This document shows, one piece after another, positions 1-6,270 of a stretch of 6,545 bases of DNA. The notes under the pieces are model-generated. The model was not told the origin of the DNA, did no database searches, and saw only the letters and a program-made list of their open reading frames with translations. This DNA is from an uncultured Clostridia bacterium (GTDB taxonomy: Bacteria; Bacillota; Clostridia; TANB77; UBA1234). Where the stretch lies: NCBI GenBank assembly GCA_947624765.1, contig CANQLS010000088.1, forward strand, positions 1 to 6,545, given 5' to 3'. Each line of letters starts with the position of its first letter. Position 1 is the first letter of the stretch. A program made the translations under genes and the position numbers.

Positions 1-292
1 TCACATAAACATCAGCCGGGACCTCCTTTGTAAAGCATATTAGAACTTCAGTCATACTTGTTGTATCCTGATCTAAAGCTTTAGAACGTTTTAGATACTT
101 AACTCCATCAGGTATAAATTCTCTAATATCAGGATTGCTGCAGTAAACATAGACCTCATTTATCCCTTCCACTGTCAAAAGTGTAGATAGAATGTAATAA
201 CAAAGTGGCTTGCCATTAGTAAAATACTTAGTATTCTTTTGTGGCAAACGGCGATTATTCAATTTCATTGGTACTATTGCAATTGTTTTCAT
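1..292 (-). CDS. NeuA-like CMP-sugar (acylneuraminate-type) cytidylyltransferase, N-terminal part
   Basis: The gene starts at ATG 292 and runs off the left edge, leaving 97 residues. I recognise it as the acylneuraminate/KDO cytidylyltransferase family, which transfers CMP from CTP to an acidic sugar such as N-acetylneuraminate to give the donor for a glycosyltransferase in the cytoplasm. What shows this: the N-terminus IAIVPMKLNNRRLPQKN (residues 4-20) sits where the family has its nucleotide-binding loop, followed by a GKPL element (28-31) and a Rossmann-like strand VYVYCSNPDI (about 49-58). The usual glycine/serine-rich loop (ARGGSKRLPGKN in classical NeuA) is replaced by MKLNNRRLPQKN, so this is a divergent subgroup and the sugar substrate is uncertain. 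The start is supported by AAGGGG at 301-306, eight bases upstream. It lies immediately downstream of the HP-motif gene, overlapping that gene's in-frame extension by 38 bases, which suggests one operon. Family call firm; substrate inferred. Confidence 0.85.
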   Translation of the reverse strand, partial: MKTIAIVPMKLNNRRLPQKNTKYFTNGKPLCYYILSTLLTVEGINEVYVYCSNPDIREFIPDGVKYLKRSKALDQDTTSMTEVLICFTKEVPADVYV

Positions 293-386
293 TTTCAATT
301 CCCCTTAAAAACTCGATGATTTGTTCTGCATTACTTTTGTTGATTTTTTCTTCATTCACAATATATCTATTAATGAAAGTCTTCTA
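255..386 (-). pseudogene. In-frame C-terminal extension behind an amber codon (HP-motif gene)
   Basis: After TAG 386-384, in the same frame as the 341-residue protein, 42 sense codons follow before TAA 257-255. The translation begins KTFINRYIVNEEK and continues with a helical, charged stretch SNAEQIIEFLRG. It is hydrophilic and looks like a normal C-terminal helix rather than noise. The simplest reading is that the gene once encoded about 384 residues and a single substitution (for example TAC/TAT, CAG or AAG to TAG at codon 342) removed the last 43. The extension overlaps the first 38 bases of the cytidylyltransferase gene in another frame. A chance open stretch of this length is possible in AT-rich DNA, so this is a supported inference and not proof. 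Confidence 0.5.
301..306 (-). promoter_or_regulatory. Shine-Dalgarno site of the cytidylyltransferase gene
   Basis: AAGGGG on the minus strand, eight bases before ATG 292. It supports that start. It lies within the last codons of the upstream gene's extended reading frame, so translation of the two could be coupled if that frame were read. Confidence 0.6.
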
Positions 387-1409
387 CCTCTCTTTATCAA
401 CGAAAGAAGGATTAATGACCGGATTATCCAAACTTACTATTTCAGCATTTATCATCTCAGCAAATTGAACACCCATTAAAGTTGCAAATGCAGATACCGA
501 TCCAAGAAGTTCCTCAGATATTAACACACTTATAGGTTTATAGGTCAACACAGCATTAACTAATGAAGTTGAATAGTGGGAAACCACAAATTCAGAATTT
601 TGTATCAAATTTGGAGTTTTATACATAATAACCTGCCTCCCATTAAAATCTTCTTTCCTATAACTAGATTTGGGATGAGCAGATATAACTACCGGTAACC
701 TGTATGTTGTTTCTAATAATTTAAAATAATTGTTTAATTGGTCTAAATAGCAATTTCTATCTACACAATTATCTTTTCCCGTGTACATCGGGTGATCCGC
801 TAGTGCTGCGTCTATAAATAAGATGTACTTTTCTCCTAAAAAGGCATCTTCCTTTTTTGCAGATATATACTCATCATATTTAATGTGATGAATTTTTACA
901 AACTTTTTATTTTCTTCAGGGTAAAAATTAAAAGATGACAGCAAATAATCATATTTTATGCGCGGATACTTCAAATTTATATATATTCTTCTAAATACAC
1001 CAATCTTTTTTAACACATATTTAAATCTGTCTTTCAAAGATATGTTCCTATTTTTCGAAGAAGCTTCTTCACCCATCCATTCAGCAAAACACTCTTTATT
1101 TATATTCACTATGGTCACATTATTATTTTTTAATATACTATATATCTTTTGTAATCGAGATAATATTAATCCAGTAATTACAATTATCTTTTCGCCGTTA
1201 GATATTTGTTGAAGCCTTGAATCCAGTAAGCCTAACGAATCAATTGTTTCAGCATCTGCAATACGTTCTTGCACATTGTCATATTTTCTACTATATATTC
1301 CACTAATGTCCCATAAGAATATTTTGTAATACTGGCTGATAGTATCCACATACATATCTATTTTGTGCTGTTTTATAAAAGGTGTGCCAGATATAAAAAC
1401 TACTATCAT
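384..1409 (-). CDS. Putative HP-motif glycosyltransferase (polysialyltransferase-like), probably truncated
   Basis: A 341-residue protein without a signal peptide or clear membrane helix, so probably cytoplasmic. Its C-terminal half has the layout of capsule proteins resembling poly- and sialyltransferases: LFIDAALADHP (197-207), then VVISAHPKSSY (240-250) with an HP motif, then NSEFVVSHYSTS (271-282) with a Ser/Thr-rich motif, and a TYKPI element (289-293). HP and S/T motifs bind the CMP-sugar donor in several bacterial sialyltransferase families; applying that here is inference. A NeuA-like CMP-sugar synthetase directly downstream fits a CMP-sugar-using transferase. The start ATG 1409 has AAAAGGA at 1420-1426, overlapping the wzx stop codon. 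The frame stops at TAG 386-384 but continues open to TAA 257-255, so the native protein may be 384 residues and this copy C-terminally truncated. It could instead be a non-catalytic capsule protein of unknown function. Confidence 0.7.
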   Translation of the reverse strand: MIVVFISGTPFIKQHKIDMYVDTISQYYKIFLWDISGIYSRKYDNVQERIADAETIDSLGLLDSRLQQISNGEKIIVITGLILSRLQKIYSILKNNNVTIVNINKECFAEWMGEEASSKNRNISLKDRFKYVLKKIGVFRRIYINLKYPRIKYDYLLSSFNFYPEENKKFVKIHHIKYDEYISAKKEDAFLGEKYILFIDAALADHPMYTGKDNCVDRNCYLDQLNNYFKLLETTYRLPVVISAHPKSSYRKEDFNGRQVIMYKTPNLIQNSEFVVSHYSTSLVNAVLTYKPISVLISEELLGSVSAFATLMGVQFAEMINAEIVSLDNPVINPSFVDKER

Positions 1410-1419
1410 AATTCTTGTT

Positions 1420-1426
1420 TCCTTTT
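1420..1426 (-). promoter_or_regulatory. Shine-Dalgarno site of the HP-motif gene
   Basis: AAAAGGA on the minus strand, ten bases before ATG 1409. Its first base is the last base of the TGA stop of the flippase gene, so a ribosome finishing wzx ends right on this site. This favours coupled translation. Confidence 0.55.
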
Positions 1427-2868
1427 CATTCTTTTCGTTTATTAATAATTTTCATTACTATTTCGTCCTTTGTTAAAATCAAGTAGATTCCACAAATTGC
1501 TCCATATATTAATATACCGGCTATTATTTCGATAAATAGATTTACAACAGATAACCTAAGGATATTGGTGATGGTCATCACCGCTAAGCACATTGCAACA
1601 CCCACAACTACAAAAAACAAAAATGATTTAATGTATTTTCCATGATTTAATTCTTTTCTTGTTAAGATGCTTTGAAGTAATGTAACAAAGATTTCGGAAA
1701 TTAATGTCGCAAATGCGACACCAACAGACTGACCAACTCGAATAAACACATAATTCAAAATGAAGTTTACCGTAGCACCTAAACCCATCGCTATAAGGTA
1801 TATGCGATCTCTTTTGTATGGCATTAAAAACTGTGTCCTAATTATATTCGCGTATGCTGTAAAAGGTATCGATAATGCAAGTATTTTAATTAAATTACTG
1901 CAATAGGAAAATTCTTGTCCCCAAAAGACAATCGAAAACACATCAGATATAGCATACAGTCCTGCGCACATTCCAATTGCTAAACATAACACATATTTAA
2001 ATGAAATTCTTGTATACATTTCACTTGTTTTCCTATCCTTATTTTCAGTCAAACTTGATATTCTTGGCAACATTATTGTTCCGAACGAAACAATTATGGT
2101 CGATGGTATACTGATTGTTTTTTCTGCGTTTTCATAAAATCCTACCTGTATCTTTGTACTAAAACTACCCAACATTACCTTATCCATATACTTAAAAATG
2201 CTAACCGCAAGTATAGGAACAAATAAAAGCAAGAGAGGTTTAAGATGTTTTAGCATTTCATTAGGAGTTGGTTTGACAAATTTATCGATATATCTATGAA
2301 TAAATAACCATACTAATGACTGGCTAATAGTCAAACCCAATGACATAATTAATGTGTATTTCCATAAGTCGTTAGGATTTTTAACAAATATAAAAATGCA
2401 TATTGCCGTAAGGACTTTTACTATGAGATTTCTTACAACCGTTACCTTAAAATTTTCTATTCCATAAAAGAACCAATTGATATCCAACATGGCAGCAATA
2501 ACGTTTAACCCAAGAATTATAGATATCTTTATATTATCTTTAACTATAAATAAACAGTACAAAACATATATGCCAAGAACAATGACAGATATAATGGCAT
2601 GTATTGCTAATAAATTAGAAAAATCCTTATTTAAATTTTCTTTATCATCTTTAGCTGCGGCTATTGTACGTGGTCCATGATACTTTATTCCCAACATGCA
2701 TACTAATTGAAAATAATAAACAATGGAATAATAATAAGAATACACTCCCAAGCACTCAGCTCCTAAAATCCTGGCAGTATATGGTGATGTTAATAGTGGC
2801 AGAAGTATAATTGCCGATTCATATAATAATTGATAAAAAAAATTTTTCTTTATATTTGCTTTTTGCAT
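1426..2868 (-). CDS. wzx: Wzx-type polysaccharide repeat-unit flippase
   Basis: A 480-residue integral membrane protein of the polysaccharide transporter family (MOP superfamily). It moves undecaprenyl-diphosphate-linked repeat units from the inner to the outer face of the cytoplasmic membrane. Many hydrophobic segments run through the protein, about 12 to 14 predicted helices by eye. Diagnostic pieces are the N-terminal LLPLLTSPYTARILGAECLG (22-41), MLDINWFFYGIENF (127-140), DKVMLGSF (229-236) followed by GFYENAEK (243-250), and GQSVGVAFATLISE (379-392). Length is typical of full-length Wzx. The start ATG 2868 has only a weak AAAGAAG site at 2876-2882, and the gene begins 20 bases after the polymerase stop, suggesting translation depends partly on coupling. 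A run of eight T on the coding strand lies at codons 9-12. Flippase function is firm; the transported glycan is unknown. Confidence 0.93.
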   Translation of the reverse strand: MQKANIKKNFFYQLLYESAIILLPLLTSPYTARILGAECLGVYSYYYSIVYYFQLVCMLGIKYHGPRTIAAAKDDKENLNKDFSNLLAIHAIISVIVLGIYVLYCLFIVKDNIKISIILGLNVIAAMLDINWFFYGIENFKVTVVRNLIVKVLTAICIFIFVKNPNDLWKYTLIMSLGLTISQSLVWLFIHRYIDKFVKPTPNEMLKHLKPLLLLFVPILAVSIFKYMDKVMLGSFSTKIQVGFYENAEKTISIPSTIIVSFGTIMLPRISSLTENKDRKTSEMYTRISFKYVLCLAIGMCAGLYAISDVFSIVFWGQEFSYCSNLIKILALSIPFTAYANIIRTQFLMPYKRDRIYLIAMGLGATVNFILNYVFIRVGQSVGVAFATLISEIFVTLLQSILTRKELNHGKYIKSFLFFVVVGVAMCLAVMTITNILRLSVVNLFIEIIAGILIYGAICGIYLILTKDEIVMKIINKRKE

Positions 2869-2888
2869 TTCAATGCTTCTTTACTTAT

Positions 2889-4289
2889 TTATTTTTTATT
2901 CGAATTGATTTTCCGTGCAAAATTCCTCAACAATATATATAACAATAAAAAGATCAAAATATACACAAGATTTACTGGTAAGGTGCTTGCATCATTTCTA
3001 GTCAAATTAATTAATTCAACCATAAGCATAGAGTAAAACAACCTTTGATTTATAGATATTTTGTTATAAAAAAAATTATAATCTATCTTCTTTAGAAAAT
3101 GCGAATAGAAAGCAAAAAAAATAACTGCTCCCACGATCCCAAAATTGTAAAATAATTCTGCAATAATCGAAAATCCTAAACCTTGTTTTGGCATTATTGA
3201 TTTTATAACATATTCTGTTGTATTCATATAAGGACTTGATCCCCCGAAACGGCGTAGAATAAAGTCCAAAAAATCATTGATGTATGTCATCCCCCATACA
3301 TGCGAATGTCCTGACTGAATGTACTCAACAATCGAGGTAAAAGGGGAAACTTGTATTCCAATTTCGCATAACAAATCCGAAAAAGAGTTTAAAAGACTAA
3401 AAGAATACGTTTCCATCCCCCCTGATCTAAGTATTCTTACAAACGGAATCAACAAAATTAATGCGATAAACGCAATAAAGACTTGTTTTCTTTTTATACT
3501 TTTATATCGTAATGAATATAAAGCAAAGCAAATAACAGCTGTATATAAAACTTCTCCTCGATTCCCGATTGAAAAATGAAAAATTGATGTTATGCCGAAA
3601 ATAGTAATGCCTATAAAGATGCCCTTCCTTGTTCCAGCTGCAAATAGCATGGCTATTGATAATGACATCCAAATAATCGAATGATGTAATATCGTTAAGT
3701 TTTTTGTAATAGCTATAATATTTGAATATCTTCCCGCCCAAAGACTATATCTGACAACCACGAAAATAAGGATCATCATCGATATCATCATAATAGGAAT
3801 TGTAATAATGTTTACTAAAATGTCACCGTCATAACTATTATCTTTTATATCAATATCGTTATAACCATACGATAAATAGTAAAAGTGTCTATTTTGAACC
3901 TCCATAAATAATGCAAAAAAGAGCATTATAATATTGGCAATAATAATAGCTACAGGATAACTAGCGCTTTTAACAAAAGCCATAGATGATTCAGATTTAA
4001 AATTTATGTAGTTATTATCAAAAAAATATGCGATTACAAACCCGTTGTGAGTAATAAGCATATATGCATATGCCATCATTAAAATACCAGAATTATAAAT
4101 GGTAGGATTCATAAATACCATTAACACTCCAGTAATAGTAGCAGTAATCACCATCATTGATAATACATCATTCATTTGGACATGGTCAGAACTCAATAAG
4201 AATATAAAAAACAAAAGTAATGTCACATTAATAATTCGAAGTAATGAATGGACTACATTTTTACTTCGGAAAATATATAACCTTCCCAT
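2889..4289 (-). CDS. wzy: Wzy-type oligosaccharide repeat-unit polymerase
   Basis: A 466-residue, strongly hydrophobic protein with about ten to twelve membrane segments. It is interpreted as the polymerase that joins lipid-linked repeat units on the outer face of the membrane, at the reducing end of the growing chain. Supporting pieces are the polar turn AAGTRKGIFIG (217-227), a long extracytoplasmic loop at about 285-375 containing HVWGMTYINDFLDFILRR (330-347), and the conserved-looking GLGFSIIAELFYNFGIVG (370-387), which resembles the G-x-G-x-S-x-x-x-E-x-x-x-N-x-G pattern common in this family. RND (431-433) precedes the last helices. Wzy proteins diverge strongly in sequence, so the call also rests on topology and on the neighbouring Wzx. 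The start ATG 4289 has AAAAGGA at 4298-4304 with an eight-base spacer. An ATG at 4296 is out of frame. The linkage formed cannot be deduced. Confidence 0.88.
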   Translation of the reverse strand: MGRLYIFRSKNVVHSLLRIINVTLLLFFIFLLSSDHVQMNDVLSMMVITATITGVLMVFMNPTIYNSGILMMAYAYMLITHNGFVIAYFFDNNYINFKSESSMAFVKSASYPVAIIIANIIMLFFALFMEVQNRHFYYLSYGYNDIDIKDNSYDGDILVNIITIPIMMISMMILIFVVVRYSLWAGRYSNIIAITKNLTILHHSIIWMSLSIAMLFAAGTRKGIFIGITIFGITSIFHFSIGNRGEVLYTAVICFALYSLRYKSIKRKQVFIAFIALILLIPFVRILRSGGMETYSFSLLNSFSDLLCEIGIQVSPFTSIVEYIQSGHSHVWGMTYINDFLDFILRRFGGSSPYMNTTEYVIKSIMPKQGLGFSIIAELFYNFGIVGAVIFFAFYSHFLKKIDYNFFYNKISINQRLFYSMLMVELINLTRNDASTLPVNLVYILIFLLLYILLRNFARKINSNKK

Positions 4290-4297
4290 TTTTCATT

Positions 4298-4304
4298 TCC
4301 TTTT
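4298..4304 (-). promoter_or_regulatory. Shine-Dalgarno site of wzy
   Basis: AAAAGGA on the minus strand, eight bases before ATG 4289. It fixes this start over the out-of-frame ATG at 4296, which would lie one base after the site. It sits in the short gap behind the acetyltransferase gene. Confidence 0.55.
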
Positions 4305-4336
4305 CTTCAGCTTATCTACCCTCAAAAACATGATGA

Positions 4337-4903
4337 TTATTCCATATAACGACGTATAATCTTTTCGGTTCCTTTATTAGAAATAATTCTAGCCGGAATT
4401 CCGCCAAGTGTAACCCCTTCCTCAAAAAAAGACTTATTAACAACTGCGTTAGCCCCGATTGCTATATTTGACACAATATCAATATCACCAAATACTTTAG
4501 CACCAGGGCCAAAATACACATTATCGCCAATACGTGGCGCCATGTTACATCCAGCGTTAGTTCCAATGTTCACTCCTGCATGTATGCGAGCATTTTCACC
4601 GATTCTGGCTTTCCCATTAACAACAACCGTACCATAATGTACTACACATAAGCCTGGGCCAAAAGTATTGGGATCAATTGACCATCCTAGCTTCATGCCC
4701 TTCTTCAGCAATAATATTTTATATAAAATGGCACAGATTATATGATTATTATTAATATGATACTCAGCTTTTCTCAATAGTATATTGAATTTAACCATAT
4801 CTTTGACTTTACATCTTATTGCGAGTGTTATTTTTTTATCTCCAAACCTTGCGTACATATCTCTCTTAATGTAATATTTTAAATCCTCTTTTGTCCTAAT
4901 CAC
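4337..4903 (-). CDS. Serine acetyltransferase-like sugar O-acetyltransferase (left-handed beta-helix)
   Basis: The C-terminal half is a hexapeptide-repeat beta-helix of the serine acetyltransferase/CatB type, which transfers acetyl from acetyl-CoA. From GTG 4903 the protein has 188 residues. Motifs in that numbering: GPGLCVVHYGTVVV (82-95) with the likely catalytic His 89, VNGKARIGENARIHAGVNIG (95-114), IGDNVYFGPGAKVFGDIDI (125-143), and the coenzyme A loop LGGIPARII (166-174). It lacks the roughly 140-residue helical N-terminus of CysE, so cysteine biosynthesis is unlikely. In this cluster it most plausibly O-acetylates a sugar of the repeat unit, which is inference. An ATG at 4921 would add six residues, but it has no ribosome site, whereas GGAGGAG at 4913-4919 lies nine bases before GTG 4903. 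The following VIRTKEDLKYYI also resembles the usual family start. The gene ends 47 bases before wzy. Confidence 0.87.
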   Translation of the reverse strand: MIRTKEDLKYYIKRDMYARFGDKKITLAIRCKVKDMVKFNILLRKAEYHINNNHIICAILYKILLLKKGMKLGWSIDPNTFGPGLCVVHYGTVVVNGKARIGENARIHAGVNIGTNAGCNMAPRIGDNVYFGPGAKVFGDIDIVSNIAIGANAVVNKSFFEEGVTLGGIPARIISNKGTEKIIRRYME

Positions 4904-4912
4904 ACTACTATT

Positions 4913-4919
4913 CTCCTCC
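4913..4919 (-). promoter_or_regulatory. Strong Shine-Dalgarno deciding a GTG start for the acetyltransferase
   Basis: GGAGGAG on the minus strand, nine bases before GTG 4903. It is the strongest ribosome site in the window. It lies inside what would be codons 1 to 3 if ATG 4921 were the start, and no such site precedes that ATG. Confidence 0.6.
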
Positions 4920-4921
4920 AT

Positions 4922-5101
4922 AAAGAAATTATATATCTGATATTCATTGGAATTCTTTTACAATTATAAATCTTACTGTAATCAAATTTGATACGCATAA
5001 TAATGGTTTTATTAACAATAGAATACACGGTATATGTATGAATATATTATTCCATTTGAGATAAAACATACAAAAATGTATATAGTTTAATTAATGAGAT
5101 A
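4922..5101 (-). other. AT-rich intergenic gap between the GT4 gene and the acetyltransferase
   Basis: 180 bases, very AT-rich, the only sizeable gap in the window. On the minus strand TTGTAT (5073-5068) and TAATAT (5049-5044), 18 bases apart, form a possible sigma-70-type promoter. Such matches are common by chance in DNA this AT-rich. A weak five-base-pair hairpin (5068-5081) overlaps it, without a proper T-tract, so no terminator is called. A frame open for about 47 codons, with ATGs at 4998 and 4947, ends in TGA 4902-4900 and overlaps the GTG start as GTGA. No ribosome site precedes either ATG. The gap may hold a secondary promoter or mark an old recombination joint. Confidence 0.3.
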
Positions 5102-6214
5102 CTAATAATTTCGTGCTTTGTTGATTATTTCTGTAATTGTATTTAGCCACCGATCTGCAATTACATTATCTTTATACCCCTCTGCCATTCCTCGATTATT
5201 GTTTCCAATATCAAAAAAGTCCCTTTCCCTATTCAACATTTTTTTCAATACTTCAACCAAAGAATCTTTGTTATTAGTTTCAAAAACATATCCATTGTCA
5301 CTGCTTAAAATCAATTCTCTTGCTATACCTGTCCTAAAATCGGAAGAAATGACAGGTAATCCTGTCCCCATTGCTTCAATTAGAACATTGGGGAAGCCTT
5401 CATAACTAGATGGCAGCACAAAAAATGCAGATTGTTGCAATTCATACATAACCTTTTTTTTGACTCCCATTAGGAATACTCTATTTTCTAATCCAAGTTT
5501 TATAATAATTTCTTTTAATTCTTGCTCCAAAGGACCCTTACCATATATTTTCAATACATAGTCTGGGAAATCGTCTTTAATTTCATTGAAAGCTTCTATA
5601 AGCATCATTTGATTTTTTTGAGGGATTAATCTTCCGACTGTTACAATCTCTTTATTAAATCTTAGTCTTTGATTCCTAGGTATGTCATTAAAATTGACTG
5701 GATTAGGCAAAATTGGTAATTCACATTTAAATTTTTTTTCAATAAAATATTGCCTGACCACATCATTTTGGCAAATGATTGCCACATTTCTTTTATAAAA
5801 ATAATTAATTAGTTTCCTTAACCATTTTGAATATTGATATATGTCATTTCTCTCCGATATTACTATGTTTTTTTTATTTGATATTGCTGAAACAAGAGAT
5901 ACCATCAAATTTGTAGTGTAGCAAAATGACAATATCAAATCGTAATCACCACATAGTATTTCTTCATATATATTTTTAAATCTTTGTATTTCAATAATCG
6001 GAATTTCACAATATCTTTTTATTCCGTCTTTTGCTGGCATCCGTCTCATTGGTTTAATTGTTACATTACGATTTATCTCATAAAAACAATCTCCATCATT
6101 AAAAACCATAATTGTAACTTCATTTTCTTTGACCCACTCGTTAGCCAACGTCACCATTACCCGTTCAGCTCCACCCGCATTAAGAGCGGGAATAAGAAAT
6201 AATATTCTTTTCAT
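5102..6214 (-). CDS. GT4-family (GT-B fold) glycosyltransferase
   Basis: A complete 370-residue retaining-type glycosyltransferase that presumably adds one sugar of the repeat unit at the cytoplasmic face of the membrane. The N-terminal domain begins with ILFLIPALNAGGAERV (4-19), whose GGAER is the typical glycine-rich acceptor-side loop. SERNDIY (120-126) follows, and NPVNF (171-175) leads into the donor domain. The donor domain has IVTVGRLIPQKN (190-201) with the phosphate-contacting Arg 195 and Lys 200, LKIYGKGP (221-228), and SSYEGFPNVLIEAMGTGLPV (269-288), which contains the E-x7-E motif (Glu 272 and Glu 280). Length is normal for the family. The start ATG 6214 has a modest AAAGTGAG site at 6221-6228, and the gene begins 56 bases after the preceding glycosyltransferase. 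Donor sugar and linkage cannot be read from the sequence. The overall style resembles hexose or N-acetylhexosamine transferases of capsule clusters. Confidence 0.93.
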   Translation of the reverse strand: MKRILFLIPALNAGGAERVMVTLANEWVKENEVTIMVFNDGDCFYEINRNVTIKPMRRMPAKDGIKRYCEIPIIEIQRFKNIYEEILCGDYDLILSFCYTTNLMVSLVSAISNKKNIVISERNDIYQYSKWLRKLINYFYKRNVAIICQNDVVRQYFIEKKFKCELPILPNPVNFNDIPRNQRLRFNKEIVTVGRLIPQKNQMMLIEAFNEIKDDFPDYVLKIYGKGPLEQELKEIIIKLGLENRVFLMGVKKKVMYELQQSAFFVLPSSYEGFPNVLIEAMGTGLPVISSDFRTGIARELILSSDNGYVFETNNKDSLVEVLKKMLNRERDFFDIGNNNRGMAEGYKDNVIADRWLNTITEIINKARNY

Positions 6215-6236
6215 GATTTTCTCACTTTATACATTA

Positions 6237-6256
6237 TTAATAACGCACATTATTAA
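6237..6256 (-). repeat. Short AT-only inverted repeat between the two GT4 genes
   Basis: TTAATAA (6237-6243) and TTATTAA (6250-6256) form a perfect seven-base inverted repeat with a six-base loop. The ten-base word ACATTATTAA also occurs directly repeated at 6231-6240 and 6247-6256. The stem is only A-T pairs and has no T-tract, so it is unlikely to terminate transcription. No function is claimed. Confidence 0.4.
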
Positions 6257-6270
6257 ATCGCCTAAAAGAT

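Noticed and set aside
384..386. Programmed readthrough or pyrrolysine decoding at the amber codon.
   Set aside because: No supporting element can be recognised, and TAG is also used as an ordinary stop for the complete GT4 gene; a simple nonsense mutation is more economical.
241..468. Plus-strand open frame of 75 codons near the left end.
   Set aside because: It lies opposite the HP-motif gene end and the cytidylyltransferase start, has no recognisable domain, and all supported genes are on the other strand.
958..1212. Plus-strand open frame of 84 codons with a hydrophobic translation.
   Set aside because: Antisense shadow fully inside the HP-motif gene; the hydrophobicity is a by-product of complementing an AT-rich, charged coding sequence.
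3502..3741. Minus-strand 79-codon open frame inside wzy in another frame.
   Set aside because: Fully nested in a well-supported membrane protein gene; its translation shows no family features.
5068..5081. Possible terminator hairpin downstream of the complete GT4 gene (ATACA stem, four-base loop).
   Set aside because: Only five A/T-rich pairs with no clear following T-tract; too weak to call a terminator.
5118..5405. Plus-strand 95-codon open frame opposite the GT4 gene.
   Set aside because: Antisense to the conserved GT4 donor-binding domain, which explains the sequence fully.
5454..5461. A-AAA-AAG slippery heptamer within an A8 run in the GT4 gene as a programmed frameshift site.
   Set aside because: The zero frame encodes an intact, normal-length GT4 enzyme, and no stimulatory structure or internal Shine-Dalgarno stands out; the run is likely compositional.
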